42,535 nucleotides of DNA, taken from contig JAAOMT010000664.1 of assembly GCA_016748015.1 (NCBI GenBank), positions 1,788,576 through 1,831,110 on the forward strand, given 5' to 3'. The stretch's first letter is position 1; every line of letters starts with the position of its first letter. Shown here one piece after another: positions 32,571 to 41,976 of this stretch. The position numbers were made by a program, and so were the translations under genes. The notes below the pieces were generated by a model. It saw only the letters and a list, made by a program, of their open reading frames with translations, had not been told where the DNA came from and did not search any database. Source of the stretch: Geosiphon pyriformis. Lineage: Eukaryota > Glomeromycota > Glomeromycetes > Archaeosporales > Geosiphonaceae.

Positions 32571-32959
32571 TCAATACTCATGGAAAGTATAGAAAGTGTT
32601 TTAAATGTTTTGATCCAGGAAATAATGATTAAAGATACCTCTGTTTTGGAAATAATACATTTATTTATACTTGATTTTTGTTGATTATTTGAGTCAGTAT
32701 TACTATAATAGGCAACTAATTAGATTATTTATAATATTTCTTAAGTTGTATATCATAAACAGGACAATTATTGAAGATTGTTCTGAATTGATTTTAAAGA
32801 ATATAAGAACTATTGTTCAAAACTTGTTGACTAAAAAGGGTCCTTTTTACTAGCTAGAGAATTTATTACCATAGATATTGTCTCTATCTAAACAGTATTC
32901 TAATATCAAGTCACCAACACTTAAGAAAAGTGTTTTATAAGTTTTTTTTTCTTGAGCTT

Positions 32960-33800
32960 TTTTTAGAACTGTTTTATCTTTTCAAAGGTAATTATTTGTG
33001 CTTCTACCAATAAGTCAAGAATAATACCAAGTTTTCTTTGTAAAATGTTTTTATAATTTTTTATTGTGATTTCTTTAAAGAGTATTGTTTTAATGTCAAT
33101 TTCTATTGGTAGTGTTGTTATATATCCATAGAGCAAATAAAAAAGTTTATAACTTGTTATATCATAATTTACAATTCTATAAGCAAACAAAGCTGAAGGC
33201 AGTATTTTGTCCTATAAGTTTGTTTCTTTACTAGTTTTGGTTAAGGTTTCATATAATGTTCTATTAAAACATTCTACTAAGTTATTTGTTTGAAGATAAT
33301 AAGAAAAGAAAAGTTTATGACATATTTCCATTTTTCAACAAAGTTCTTTAACTAATGTATTGAAAAAAGCTCTTTTTTTATCAGATAAAAGTTTTTTGGA
33401 GCAGTCATAATAGCAGATGATATCTTTATAAATGAAATTGACTATTGAGACTGCTGTTTGGTCTAAAGTGGCTTTTGTTTCTACTCACTTTGCAAAATAG
33501 TTAGTAGCTGTAATAATGTATTTATTGCTATTAGGAGTTATTATTAAAGATCTAACAACATCTATGCCAATTCTGTTAAATGGTTGATTAACAGAGATTA
33601 GATAGATATCTTCTTAGCAATTAAGTTTTCTTTTTCTTTGGCAGATGTCACAGATTTTAATGTATTCAGCAATGTTTTTTTCCAATATAGGCCAATAATA
33701 GTGAGCTAAAATTTTCTGTATTGTTTTTGTTTTTTCAAAGTGTCTAGTTAATAAATTAGTATACATGTTGTAGATCACAATTTCTTTTTCTTCAAATCTA
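32960..33800 (-). pseudogene. Integrase relic of D
   Basis: The zinc segment reads YIKICDICQRKRK. The core has the first Asp in IGIDVV, the second in LLSDKKRAF, and Glu in NNLVECFNRTLYETL, so the DDE residues survive while stops and small losses do not allow translation. The last open part (33190-32963) is FAYRIVNYDITSYKLFYLLYG, the usual region after the core, ending in a coiled segment. It corresponds to the A1 integrase in order. Confidence 0.82.
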
Positions 33801-33959
33801 ATAACTTTTTAGAGGTGATTAGAATCTTTTCTATTTCTTTTATATAGTTGGTTCTGGTGAATTAAATAGAAATTTGATTGTTTGTGCAAATATTTTCTTT
33901 GCTGTCAAGTGTATTCTGGTGAATATTGTCTTTTACTCAAAAATTCTATTAAGGCAGAG

Positions 33960-35400
33960 TAGTTGTTCAAGTTTATTATTGTGTTTGTTTGTAAGAAAGT
34001 TACTAATAATTAAGTTGGTTTGGTTGAGAAATTGTACTATTACTGGATGGTAAATCTAGAGAGAGCATCAGCATTTTAATGATTTGCTCCTTTGCAGTAT
34101 TAAATATTATAGTTGAATTTATCCAGGTAGAGTATCTAGCAAGTTATTCATTTGTGTTCTAGCTTCTTTTTATTGTGCAGCCAAACCAAGATTTGATGAT
34201 CTATTACCACTAGGAATTTTACACCAAGAAGATATTGGTCTCAGTAATTAGTAGCTCAGACTACTGCTAAGCATTCTTGTTTAATAATTGAATAGTTTTT
34301 TTCTGCTGGTGTAAGGATTCTATTGACATATTCTATAGTATGTTTCCTGTCATCTTCATCTTTTTGGAAGAGAATAGTGCCAAGTTTATAACCAAATGCA
34401 TTAGTGTACAGAATAAAAGATTGGTTCAGATCAGGTTGTTTAAGAATTAGTTTAGTAATAAGTTTTTTCTTCAGAGTTTCAAAAGCTTTTTGTTGATAAG
34501 TGCTCCAATGATAATTGACATTTTTTCTAAGTAGCTAATTGAGAGAAAAGGCGATTTTGGAGAAATCTTTAATAAATTTGCAATAATAAAAAGCCAAACC
34601 AAGGAAAAAGCATAGTTCAAGAACATTTATGAATTGTTTAATGTTTTGGACTTTTTCAATGTTGGCTGGATCAGAGAAAATTTTATTTTTTGTAATAAAA
34701 TACCCAAGAAACTGGGTGGATTGTCATCCAAAAAAAAATTTAATTAGGTTTATCTTAAAACCAGCATTTCTAAGGAGATCAAAAACTTTTTGCAAATGTT
34801 TAAGGTATTTATCTCAAATTTTTGAGTATATTATTATGTCATTCAAATAGACCAGAACAAAAGTTTTTTTTTACTGATTCAAACACTTTGTTTATTAGGC
34901 ATTAAAAAATAAAAGGAGCATTAATAAGACCAAAAGACATAACTGTAAATTTGTAGATATCATAATTAGTAATGAAAGCTGTTTTTTTCTATTTTTTGGA
35001 TTTATCTCTACTTGTCAGAATCCAGCAGTAAGTCAATAATTGAAAAGAAAGCAGCACCATTGAATTTGTCTAACATTGCATTAATTTTGGAAAGTAGGTA
35101 CATGTTTTTTATAGTAATGATATTTAATTAGCAATAGTTGACACAGAAACATAAGATTCCACTTTTTTTAAATACTACTACAACTGAAAAAGCTTATTCA
35201 CTCTTGGTTTTTTGTATAAATCCAAGATTTTTTATTTGAATTATTTCTTTTTTGATGAATTTATTATTGTGTCAATTGGATTGATAAGATTTCAAATAGA
35301 TAAGGCAAGTTTCTTTGATAGTGATAATGTGTTGTATCACATGAGTTTGTTCAAGGATTTTACTTTCTTTTGAGATAACTGGACTATTTTTAGCCAACAG
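33960..35400 (-). pseudogene. RT / RNase H relic of D
   Basis: The catalytic motif at 34838-34849 reads YLND, with the first Asp of YLDD changed to Asn. Neighbouring segments recognisable in broken frames include SVVVVFKKSGILCFCVNY (RT entry), the segment after the YLND motif (IIIYSKI), and RNase H around 34200-34450. Many stops and frame changes. Only a short linker separates it from the protease, so family D has no dUTPase. Confidence 0.8.
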
Positions 35401-35810
35401 ATTTTCAATGTCTACTTTTTTTTCTTCAAAAGAGAGTTTTTTTTGTTCTACTGTAAGTGATTAAATCTTATTTTCAAAAGACTTTTGTACTTTTCTTAGT
35501 TTTTTTTTAGTATTAGGCTAATGAGTTCCCAATCTTTGTAATAGATTAGGCAAGACTTGCATTTATTACTAGGAGAATACAAGAGTTTATTATACCAGTA
35601 CTGGACACAAGAGCCATACCACCAATAATTATATTTTGATTTTTTGTCAGGCTTTTTATCAAAGATTCTTTTGAGAATATTATAGTAGAGCCAACAGATT
35701 AGCTTGTTATTTACAATAATTTTTTCTTTATTAGCTTTAATATTATTTAGTGATTTGCTATTGCTGATGAAAATAGTATAAATAAGTTCAATAGTTTTTT
35801 TTTGTTCTTC

Positions 35811-36560
35811 TTAATTTTTTTCTTTATTGCTTTCATTATCATTTGATTCATCTGATTGCTCATCTTTTTGATTTTGCTTGAATACTAGAAGAGTTGTCCA
35901 ATAACAACATTTAACCACAATGGACTTCTTATCACATTTGATGGTTAGCTCACAAAGTTCATAATCAAATAGTGCTTTGGCTTTCTTAAGCCATTCATTG
36001 TCAACAATTATAGTATACTTTTTTGCTTCAGATACTTTTATGTCAGTTTTAATATTAATGCCATTAATGTAAACAGAAACAGCTTTGGCTATACTCAGAT
36101 CTTTCTTCTTGTTATTATGTACATTGGTCATAGGCCAAGTTAAAAGTTCATCAATCTTTCTTCCAATGGCTTCCAGAAAGTGTTTGGCAATTACACTAAC
36201 AGATAATCCACTGTTTAGGATTAAGTCAATAAAATAACCAGCCATTTGGGCTTTGCAAATAAAGAGAATAACATTGCTGTTGTTAGCAAATTCAGCTTGG
36301 CAAAAGCACTTATTGGTTTTTGGTGTCTTTTTTTTGGAATTAATGATTTGTGAAGATTTTTTCTGAATTGTGAATGGGTCATTAACTGGCCAAAGATAAT
36401 GTGAGCTGAGGTTTCCATGAGATTTTTAATAATGGAATAGAGACCAGATTTTTGTATAATTTTTGGAAATTCTAACTTTAAAAGATTTTTAAAAACTTTA
36501 GCCTTTAGTGGCTTATTGTTATTAGCAGTTAATGTGGATGCTTTATTTGGGTCCAAAATA
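35811..36560 (-). pseudogene. Protease region of D
   Basis: The 144-codon stretch 36245-35811 has MAGYFIDLILNSGLSVSVIA, where DSG has become NSG, then YTIIVDNEWLKKAKALFDYEL, the expected second motif. The upstream stretch 36556-36221 (HIIFGQLMTHSQFRKNLHKS) belongs to the same protein in another frame: one base was gained or lost in an A run near 36330. Protein style is like gypsy polyproteins I associate with mycorrhizal fungi. Confidence 0.85.
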
Positions 36561-36722
36561 AAATCAATCTTGGCTTTTTTTTTTTTCTTGTTGATTTAGA
36601 GATATTAATTACTAGTTCATTCATGTTATGATCATTATTAGTTAGGTTAAAAGCATAAAAGAGGTTTTCTTTTGGTTGGCTTGTAATCTTACTTTTTGAA
36701 GATGTGCTTATTAGTTTAAAGG

Positions 36723-38260
36723 CTAATAAACAATAGCTTTAACTAGAAAATTCTCTCCAAAGAAATTGATATTAGCATGATTGGGTCTTTGATTAGAGAC
36801 ACTGTTGTTGTTAATTTTGTTGTTCTGATTATTATTATTTCTAAAAACTAGAAGAGGGAAAAGAAAATTGTTGCAATCTCTGAAAATATGTCCAGTTAAT
36901 CTACAGTGATAACATACAAGTGGGCCACAATTTTGTTGTCTTTGATAAGAAGGTTGCTGGGACTGATTAAAACAGGATTTATATCTGAGTCTTTGGAATT
37001 GTTGATTTTCTCTGACTGCTTGGGTTAAGAGTTCTAATAACTGGGCAAAATTGATTGTGAGTCTATCTATTAATTGTTTATTGAGATCTGGAGTTTGGGC
37101 AGTGAAAGAAGTAATAGTTATTTGAAGAGCAGAAGCCATAACAGGAGCAGAAGCAAAAACTAAAAATGTAAATCCCAAGTACATTTTTTAATTGTCTTCA
37201 ATTTGTTAAACTAGTTTAATGGCCATATTTATTGTGAGATTATCATTTAAAGCCAGAAGGGGCCAAAGAGCATAGAAAAGATTAGTTTTCAATTTTTTTG
37301 TAAAGGAATAAATTTTTTGCTCTTTTGTCTAGTTTTTTTCAAAGTCTACTTGCTTGATTAATTTTCTGATTGTTTTGGCATATTCAGTTACAACTTCACC
37401 AGAACTTTGGGTTTTTTTTCTAATTTCATGCATTATTTGGATATTAGAATAAGAATTCTAAATTTAGTTTCAAATTGGGTTGTAAAAGAGATGTTTTTTT
37501 CTTCAGTATTTGTTGGTGTCTATCTAATGATTCTTTGGTAAACACCAGCATTAGTTTTTTATGAGAACCAAGTAGCAAGAGAGCCTTGGAAGTAGCCACC
37601 AATGATTTGAAACTTGTATTCATTATCATATTGGTTGGCTGTGGCAGCTCTTTTAAAGTCATTTAACTATTTAATTGGATTTTATGTATCACCTCTGAAT
37701 AATAGTAATAGGGTATTGTTTCTTCATCCTAAAGCAGTTTGTATGCCTTGAAGAATAATCAGAATGTTTTGTTGTATAAGATCATTAGCCATTGATTTAG
37801 AAGTAGCTGTTTATGTAGTATGTTTTAATTCACTTAAAAAGAGATCAAAAACAGAAGCAGTTTGATAGCTTTCTTTTTTTGTTTTAAAAGGAGTTTTAAC
37901 TAACTGATAGGCAGCAATCCAAATATGAATTTGGTGATTTAGGTATTCAGAATTAAAGGGCTGTTGTTTAAAAGTTGTGGAATATAAAAGCTGATTGATG
38001 TTATTGTTTCTTTCTTCAAAGTTGTCTTCAAAATAAGCTTGGTCAAAATAATAGTTTGTATAAATTGTGTAAGTTTTAGCTAAATGCTCATTCAGGAACT
38101 AGTTCCAAAAGTCTTGAAATTGTTTACTAAATTGTTTTTTAATGGAGAAGCAAATCAAGCAGAAGGGCAAAGAATTGAGTTCAATAAAGTTTAGATTGTT
38201 TTTGTTGTGTGCTTCAAAGTGTTTTTCTGATTGTTGTGACAAGTATGAATAATTACTCAT
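36723..38260 (-). pseudogene. Gag of D
   Basis: Possible start ATG at 38260-38258 (MSNYSYLSQQSEKHFEAHNK), 30 bp after the primer-binding site, so unlike A and E this family has an ATG. The first stop is a TAG after FQDFWN. Later parts change frame. The 153-codon stretch 37184-36723 holds the nucleocapsid with a perfect knuckle, CYHCRLTGHIFRDC, preceded by Gln-rich sequence and followed by Asn-rich sequence. Not translatable as a whole. Confidence 0.83.
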
Positions 38261-38289
38261 ATAATAGAAAACAAAGTGGGTTTTGACAA

Positions 38290-38306
38290 CCTCACAGAGA
38301 GCACCA
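38290..38306 (-). other. Primer-binding site of D
   Basis: TGGTGCTCTCTGTGAGG on the minus strand, six bases after the LTR end (TGTAACA). Same start as in A and E. Confidence 0.7.
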
Positions 38307-38826
38307 CTTTTATGTTACAAATTGGAGTAATAAGCTAACAGATAGCAAGAGAGAACAGAATTGTAGAGTGATAAAAGAAATCAAAGAGAATTTAATTTCA
38401 AAGAGCAAATTAAATAAGTATAAATTTAATGTATAAAATTAGTCTCATAAAATATTTCAATTACTATATTTTTTAAAAGATAACCAGAGAATTTGAAGGT
38501 AGAGGGATAGTCTGTACTGTCAACAAATAATTACATACTGGTATAATTCTATGTCTTATGTTAGTATTTTTAGAATTCAATATCAAATATCAGATATAGT
38601 CTTCAGTCATGTTTTTATTCAATAATTTTTAAATGCTACAATTACACATTTTAGAAAAAAAATAGAAAATAACCAACAAGTAATCTTTTATTCCAAGATA
38701 TTTGAATACTTGAAAATAGGAAAAGAAAAATTAGTAATAAAAAAAAGATTAAGATGAAAGTTGTTATTTTATTTATTTTATTTTCTTGATTTCTGACATG
38801 CTTTTCTTTAGCTAAGAGATTTATTG

Positions 38827-38834
38827 CTTATATA
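38827..38834 (-). promoter_or_regulatory. TATA box of the D LTR
   Basis: TATATAAG on the minus strand, starting about a dozen bases after the end of the 12-bp array and about 195 bp into the LTR. Kept as TATATAA in the 3' LTR. Confidence 0.5.
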
Positions 38835-38846
38835 GCTATCAAAAGT

Positions 38847-38942
38847 GGTTAATAATTAGATTAACAACTAAGTCAATAATTAAGTCAATAATTAGATTAA
38901 TAATCAAGTCAATAATCAGGTTATTAATTAGATCAATAATCA
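38847..38942 (-). repeat. 12-bp array in U3 of the D 5' LTR, 8 units
   Basis: Eight 12-bp units (96 bp) of the ggttaataatta / agtcaataatca type. The 3' LTR has 11 units (133 bp). Confidence 0.88.
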
Positions 38943-39033
38943 CTATCTAAAAATAAGGTGGCTAATTATATGATATCAGTGATTAATATGTGTGATAATT
39001 AATAAAAAATATGAGTTTTAACCATAATACTAG

Positions 39034-40370
39034 TATTCAGCTTTTTAAATAAACAACTATATATTACTAAATATTAGTAGGTTTTAGTATAACATAAACA
39101 ATCTTACCAAATACACTAAATACTGTCTTGATATTAGCAGCAGACATATTCAAAAACACATTATGCAGTACAATAATAGCAGAAAAAGAACCAAACTTAA
39201 AAACCACCAAAAATTTGGTAATATTAAAAGTAATTAAATAAACAAAGCTTGTAAACTTAATCAAAAACATGGCTTTTAAAGGTTTTTAAGAAACAAATTC
39301 TATATAAAAGAGCTTTGTATTGTTTTTTAATACTGACTTTGTATTTAAAAAACCATATACAAACTGAAAAACAGTCTTAATATAAATCAATTTTATTTTA
39401 AAAATTGTATTAAACATTAGAGTAAAAACCATCTATTCAGTAAATCTTTGACAATTAATAATAATTTTTTAGGTATCACTAGCAGCAGTATTAGAAATCA
39501 AAAAAAACAATAATAAATTGGTTTCTATTTGATTAATTTAGTTTTTAAAAACATATAACTTAACAAAAAACTATTGTTTTGCTTTTAAAGCCAATAATAA
39601 TCTATTAAAAAACATTATATTTAACAATACAACCAATGGTTAATCTTGGTCTATTTTGAATAATAAACTAAACAATATGATAAAAATCTTATCTAAGATT
39701 TTATTAAAAATCATAAAAAAATTTAATATAACAATAGCAAAGATAAGCAATTGCTTTTACTTTTTTGAGTCTTTAGTTTTTTTAACTATTTTTTTTGGAA
39801 AAAATAATATTAAAAACATTAAGTATAAAAATTATAAAAGAAAAAACCAACTTATTAACTAATTTGTTATTAAAAACTTTTAGGCTTTTAAAAAAAATAA
39901 AGACAATATTGAAATTAACCCAAATATGTCTCTTTAAAAAAACTTTAACTGATAAAAAACCAGCCAAATATAAAAAAAATGCTTTAATGATTACTAAAAA
40001 CAGCTTTTTACTATTATTAACTAAAAAAAAATTTCTAAAATGTTTTGTTTAATTGCTTTTATAATAAAAAAAACTTTTTTAATTAAACTTTTACAAGATA
40101 TCAAAAAAGAAATATTAATTGCAGTTTTTTTACTTTTTATTCTGGTTAAGATCATAAAATTAAGGAAACAAAGAGCTTTTTTGTTTTCATTTTATTGGTT
40201 TAATATTAAAAATTTTTGAATTTTTAATAATAATAATAATAATTACATTAAAATTAACTTTAATTAATTATTTAAAAAAAACTTTAAGTAAAAAAAGCTT
40301 TATTTAAAACCAAAAATAGTGTTTTATATTAGTCAAAAACTGTTTTGTTTTTATATTATTTAAAAAAACA
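39034..40370 (-). pseudogene. LINE ORF1, N-terminal part (decayed)
   Basis: Reads from right to left. The open stretch 39967-39782 (MAGFLSVKVFLKRHIWVNF and SLKVFNNKLVNKLVF) looks like the basic N-terminal region of a LINE ORF1. The stretch 39270-39067 holds an RRM-like segment, MSAANIKTVFSVFGKIVYVI followed by LKPTNI. The second RRM-like domain continues at 31180, across element D. The sequence between is very AT-rich with stops. Confidence is limited because the identification is by eye. Confidence 0.55.
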
Positions 40371-40852
40371 CCTTCCTTGGGTTTAAGTGGAGTTAGTTAT
40401 TTGAACATTCTTAACTCTGATAAGTTTGTGTCTATTTGCAACTATCTCTCTCAAGTTAGTTCTGGTAGTTTATCTGTATATACAAATGAGTTTCTAAAAG
40501 ATTTGGGCACAGTTGACTGTAAAGCTGGCACTGCTGCTTTTTTTGAGGACATTAATTTGGGTTTGGGCATTGATATATCAGATTTGATATTGTCAACTAT
40601 GACAGAATTACAGACTATTGTATTGGCCCTAGAGTGTATTCTCATATCTAGTTCTGTTTGCTTGTTTTTGGATAGTTAATCTGTTTTGGATGCTTGTAAG
40701 TTGAAATTGGGTCTGGTGTGTTCTGACTTTTGCAATAAGTACTGAATCAAGTGTCAATATATTATTAATGTCATTTGTAGTAAGAATTTAAAAATTAGTT
40801 AGCACAAGGTTAAAAATCACTCTGGTGTCTCAGAGAATGAGCATGCTGACAT
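40371..40852 (+). pseudogene. LINE RNase H relic
   Basis: The open stretch 40377-40679 reads GLSGVSYLNILNSDKF, then the RNase H start VYTNEF (normally Asp; here Asn, codon 40485-40487), AAFFEDINLGLGI, TELQTIVLALE (Glu kept) and LFLDS before TAA. It continues in the same frame past the stop to NHSGVSENEHADIV at about 40818-40856, the last RNase H motif. Typical of the RNase H at the end of a LINE polymerase. Upstream RT is missing, and downstream it is cut by the LTR of element E. Confidence 0.75.
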
Positions 40853-40910
40853 TGTTACCTGAGTAGAAAAACTGATCCAAAGTTATGAAGAAACATGACC
40901 AAAACGTGAC

Positions 40911-41070
40911 ATAACACAGAATAATGTGCAATAACGTTGAATAATGTGTTATAACGTTGAATAACATGTTATAACACAGGATAACACAGAATAGCGCGCA
41001 ATAACATAGGATAACATGTTATAATACAGAATAATACAGAATAACATGTAATAACGTCAGATAACATAGA
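40911..41070 (+). repeat. 10-bp tandem array in U3 of E, 16 units
   Basis: Sixteen units of exactly 10 bp, nearly all starting ATAA (consensus ATAACRYRKW). It ends 84 bp before the TATA box. Period near one helical turn. Too short in period for CRISPR. Confidence 0.92.
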
Positions 41071-41154
41071 AAAACGAACCAATAACAGAAACAACAAAGC
41101 AATAGCTAGCAATAGCAAAACAATTGAAAGCAATCCTGTAAAACCAAAAGAATG

Positions 41155-41161
41155 TATAAAA
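41155..41161 (+). promoter_or_regulatory. TATA box of the E LTR
   Basis: TATAAAA in AATGTATAAAAGC, downstream of the 10-bp array, like the family A TATA box (TTGTATAAAAGAAG). Confidence 0.6.
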
Positions 41162-41460
41162 GCAAGTAGTTGTAGAAGTGAGAAAGGAGAGAAGAAAAAA
41201 TAGATATGAACCTCTAGACCAAAAATTAAAATATCCATACCCCTTCATCCTTTATTATCTTCCCTATTTCATCTCTTGAAATAAATCAATTATTAAAAGA
41301 AATCAGAATTGCGAATTCATGTTCTCAAACTTCATGAAATTTACGTGAATTAATCCTTGTCTTGTACCTCTGTTCTAGAACAGATGCTCTTAGCATAACC
41401 ACTTCGAACCTATTAACGATTTGGACCAATCGCTCTTAATCATGGCAATTGATCATACTA

Positions 41461-41530
41461 ATTTATCTTTTCTCTCTTTTCTTTTCTTTTCTTTTTCTTT
41501 TTCTTTCTTTTTTTGTCTTAATTTTTTTAT
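41461..41530 (+). repeat. Polypyrimidine tract in the E LTR
   Basis: About 60 bases almost only of T and C (CTTTTCTTTT units). A T-rich tract in the same place is seen in the LTR relic at 24795-24840. Possible leader element or simple repeat. Confidence 0.7.
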
Positions 41531-41865
41531 GGAGTGGCAACATAGTAAAATTGACTGTCTGAGAATAGACTTTGTAATAGCCTGGTAAAAGAGGGAAGCT
41601 CCCCTTAAGTTTTAGATATTAACATTATTTTGTTAGCTTACCAGAAGAGTGAAAAGACAATGCCAGACCCTAACAACTGCACTCATTAGCTCAGAGAAGA
41701 AAGCTCACATTTATGAAAAACGTTGCAATCGACGAAAGACAAACTCTGTGTCTTATAACCAAAGAACTTAACGGGTAAAATTCACATCCAGGAATAGACC
41801 TTCAGAGACTGATAATCAAGACTAAGCCAACAGAATTATGCAGAAGACACATCATTAATAATTGA

Positions 41866-41924
41866 GAGCACCAAATGTTACCATTTCCCATACTCACCAA
41901 GTTTACCCATAACATTTGGTGCTC
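41866..41924 (+). other. Perfect inverted repeat spanning LTR end and primer-binding site
   Basis: GAGCACCAAATGTTA (41866-41880) and its exact reverse complement (41910-41924), 15 of 15 bases, with a 29-base loop. The right arm holds the last five LTR bases and the first eight bases of the primer-binding site. Confidence 0.85.
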
Positions 41925-41933
41925 CCTATGAGG
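41917..41933 (+). other. Primer-binding site of E
   Basis: TGGTGCTCCCTATGAGG, two bases after the LTR end. Shares its first eight bases with A and D. Confidence 0.75.
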
Positions 41934-41976
41934 TTATAAATCCACAGAGACAGAGCACCCCCAAAAATACATAAAA

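Larger units (their letters stand above)
31254..39029 (-). mobile_element. Complete gypsy element D, dead, with two LTRs
   Basis: LTRs at 38313-39029 (5') and 31254-32007 (3'), target duplication ctag (31250-31253 and 39030-39033; actag if five bases), primer-binding site, gag with intact zinc knuckle, protease, RT/RNase H, integrase and an ORF3. There is no dUTPase: protease to RT is only about 400 bp. Length is 7776 bp. It interrupts a LINE ORF1 whose two halves resume on either side. Most genes are full of transition-type stops. Confidence 0.93.
38313..39029 (-). repeat. 5' LTR of D (717 bp)
   Basis: Aligns along its whole length with the 3' LTR; the 12-bp array accounts for the net length difference. 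Many transition differences between the two LTRs show that much mutation followed insertion. Confidence 0.9.
40853..41914 (+). repeat. 5' LTR of E (left edge tentative)
   Basis: The right edge (CCATAACA at 41907-41914) is firm because the primer-binding site follows two bases later. The left edge is proposed at TGTTACC (40853), which matches the start of the family A LTR and coincides with the end of the LINE reading. It holds the 10-bp array, the TATA box and a long pyrimidine tract. Confidence 0.6.

Noticed and set aside
34629-34850. 73-aa plus-strand frame
   Set aside because: Antisense to RT of element D, which carries the YLND motif on the minus strand.
39656-40052. Lys/Leu-rich plus-strand frames of 68 and 85 aa
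   Set aside because: Antisense to the LINE ORF1 N-terminal part; AT-rich sequence makes long Lys/Ile/Leu frames by chance.
40911-41070. Regular array that might be read as CRISPR
   Set aside because: Period is only 10 bp with no repeat-spacer alternation. It is a minisatellite inside an LTR.
40969-41248. Hydrophobic minus-strand frames of 89 and 63 aa
   Set aside because: They overlap the 10-bp array and the LTR promoter region, with no family resemblance; apparent membrane segments come from T-rich DNA.
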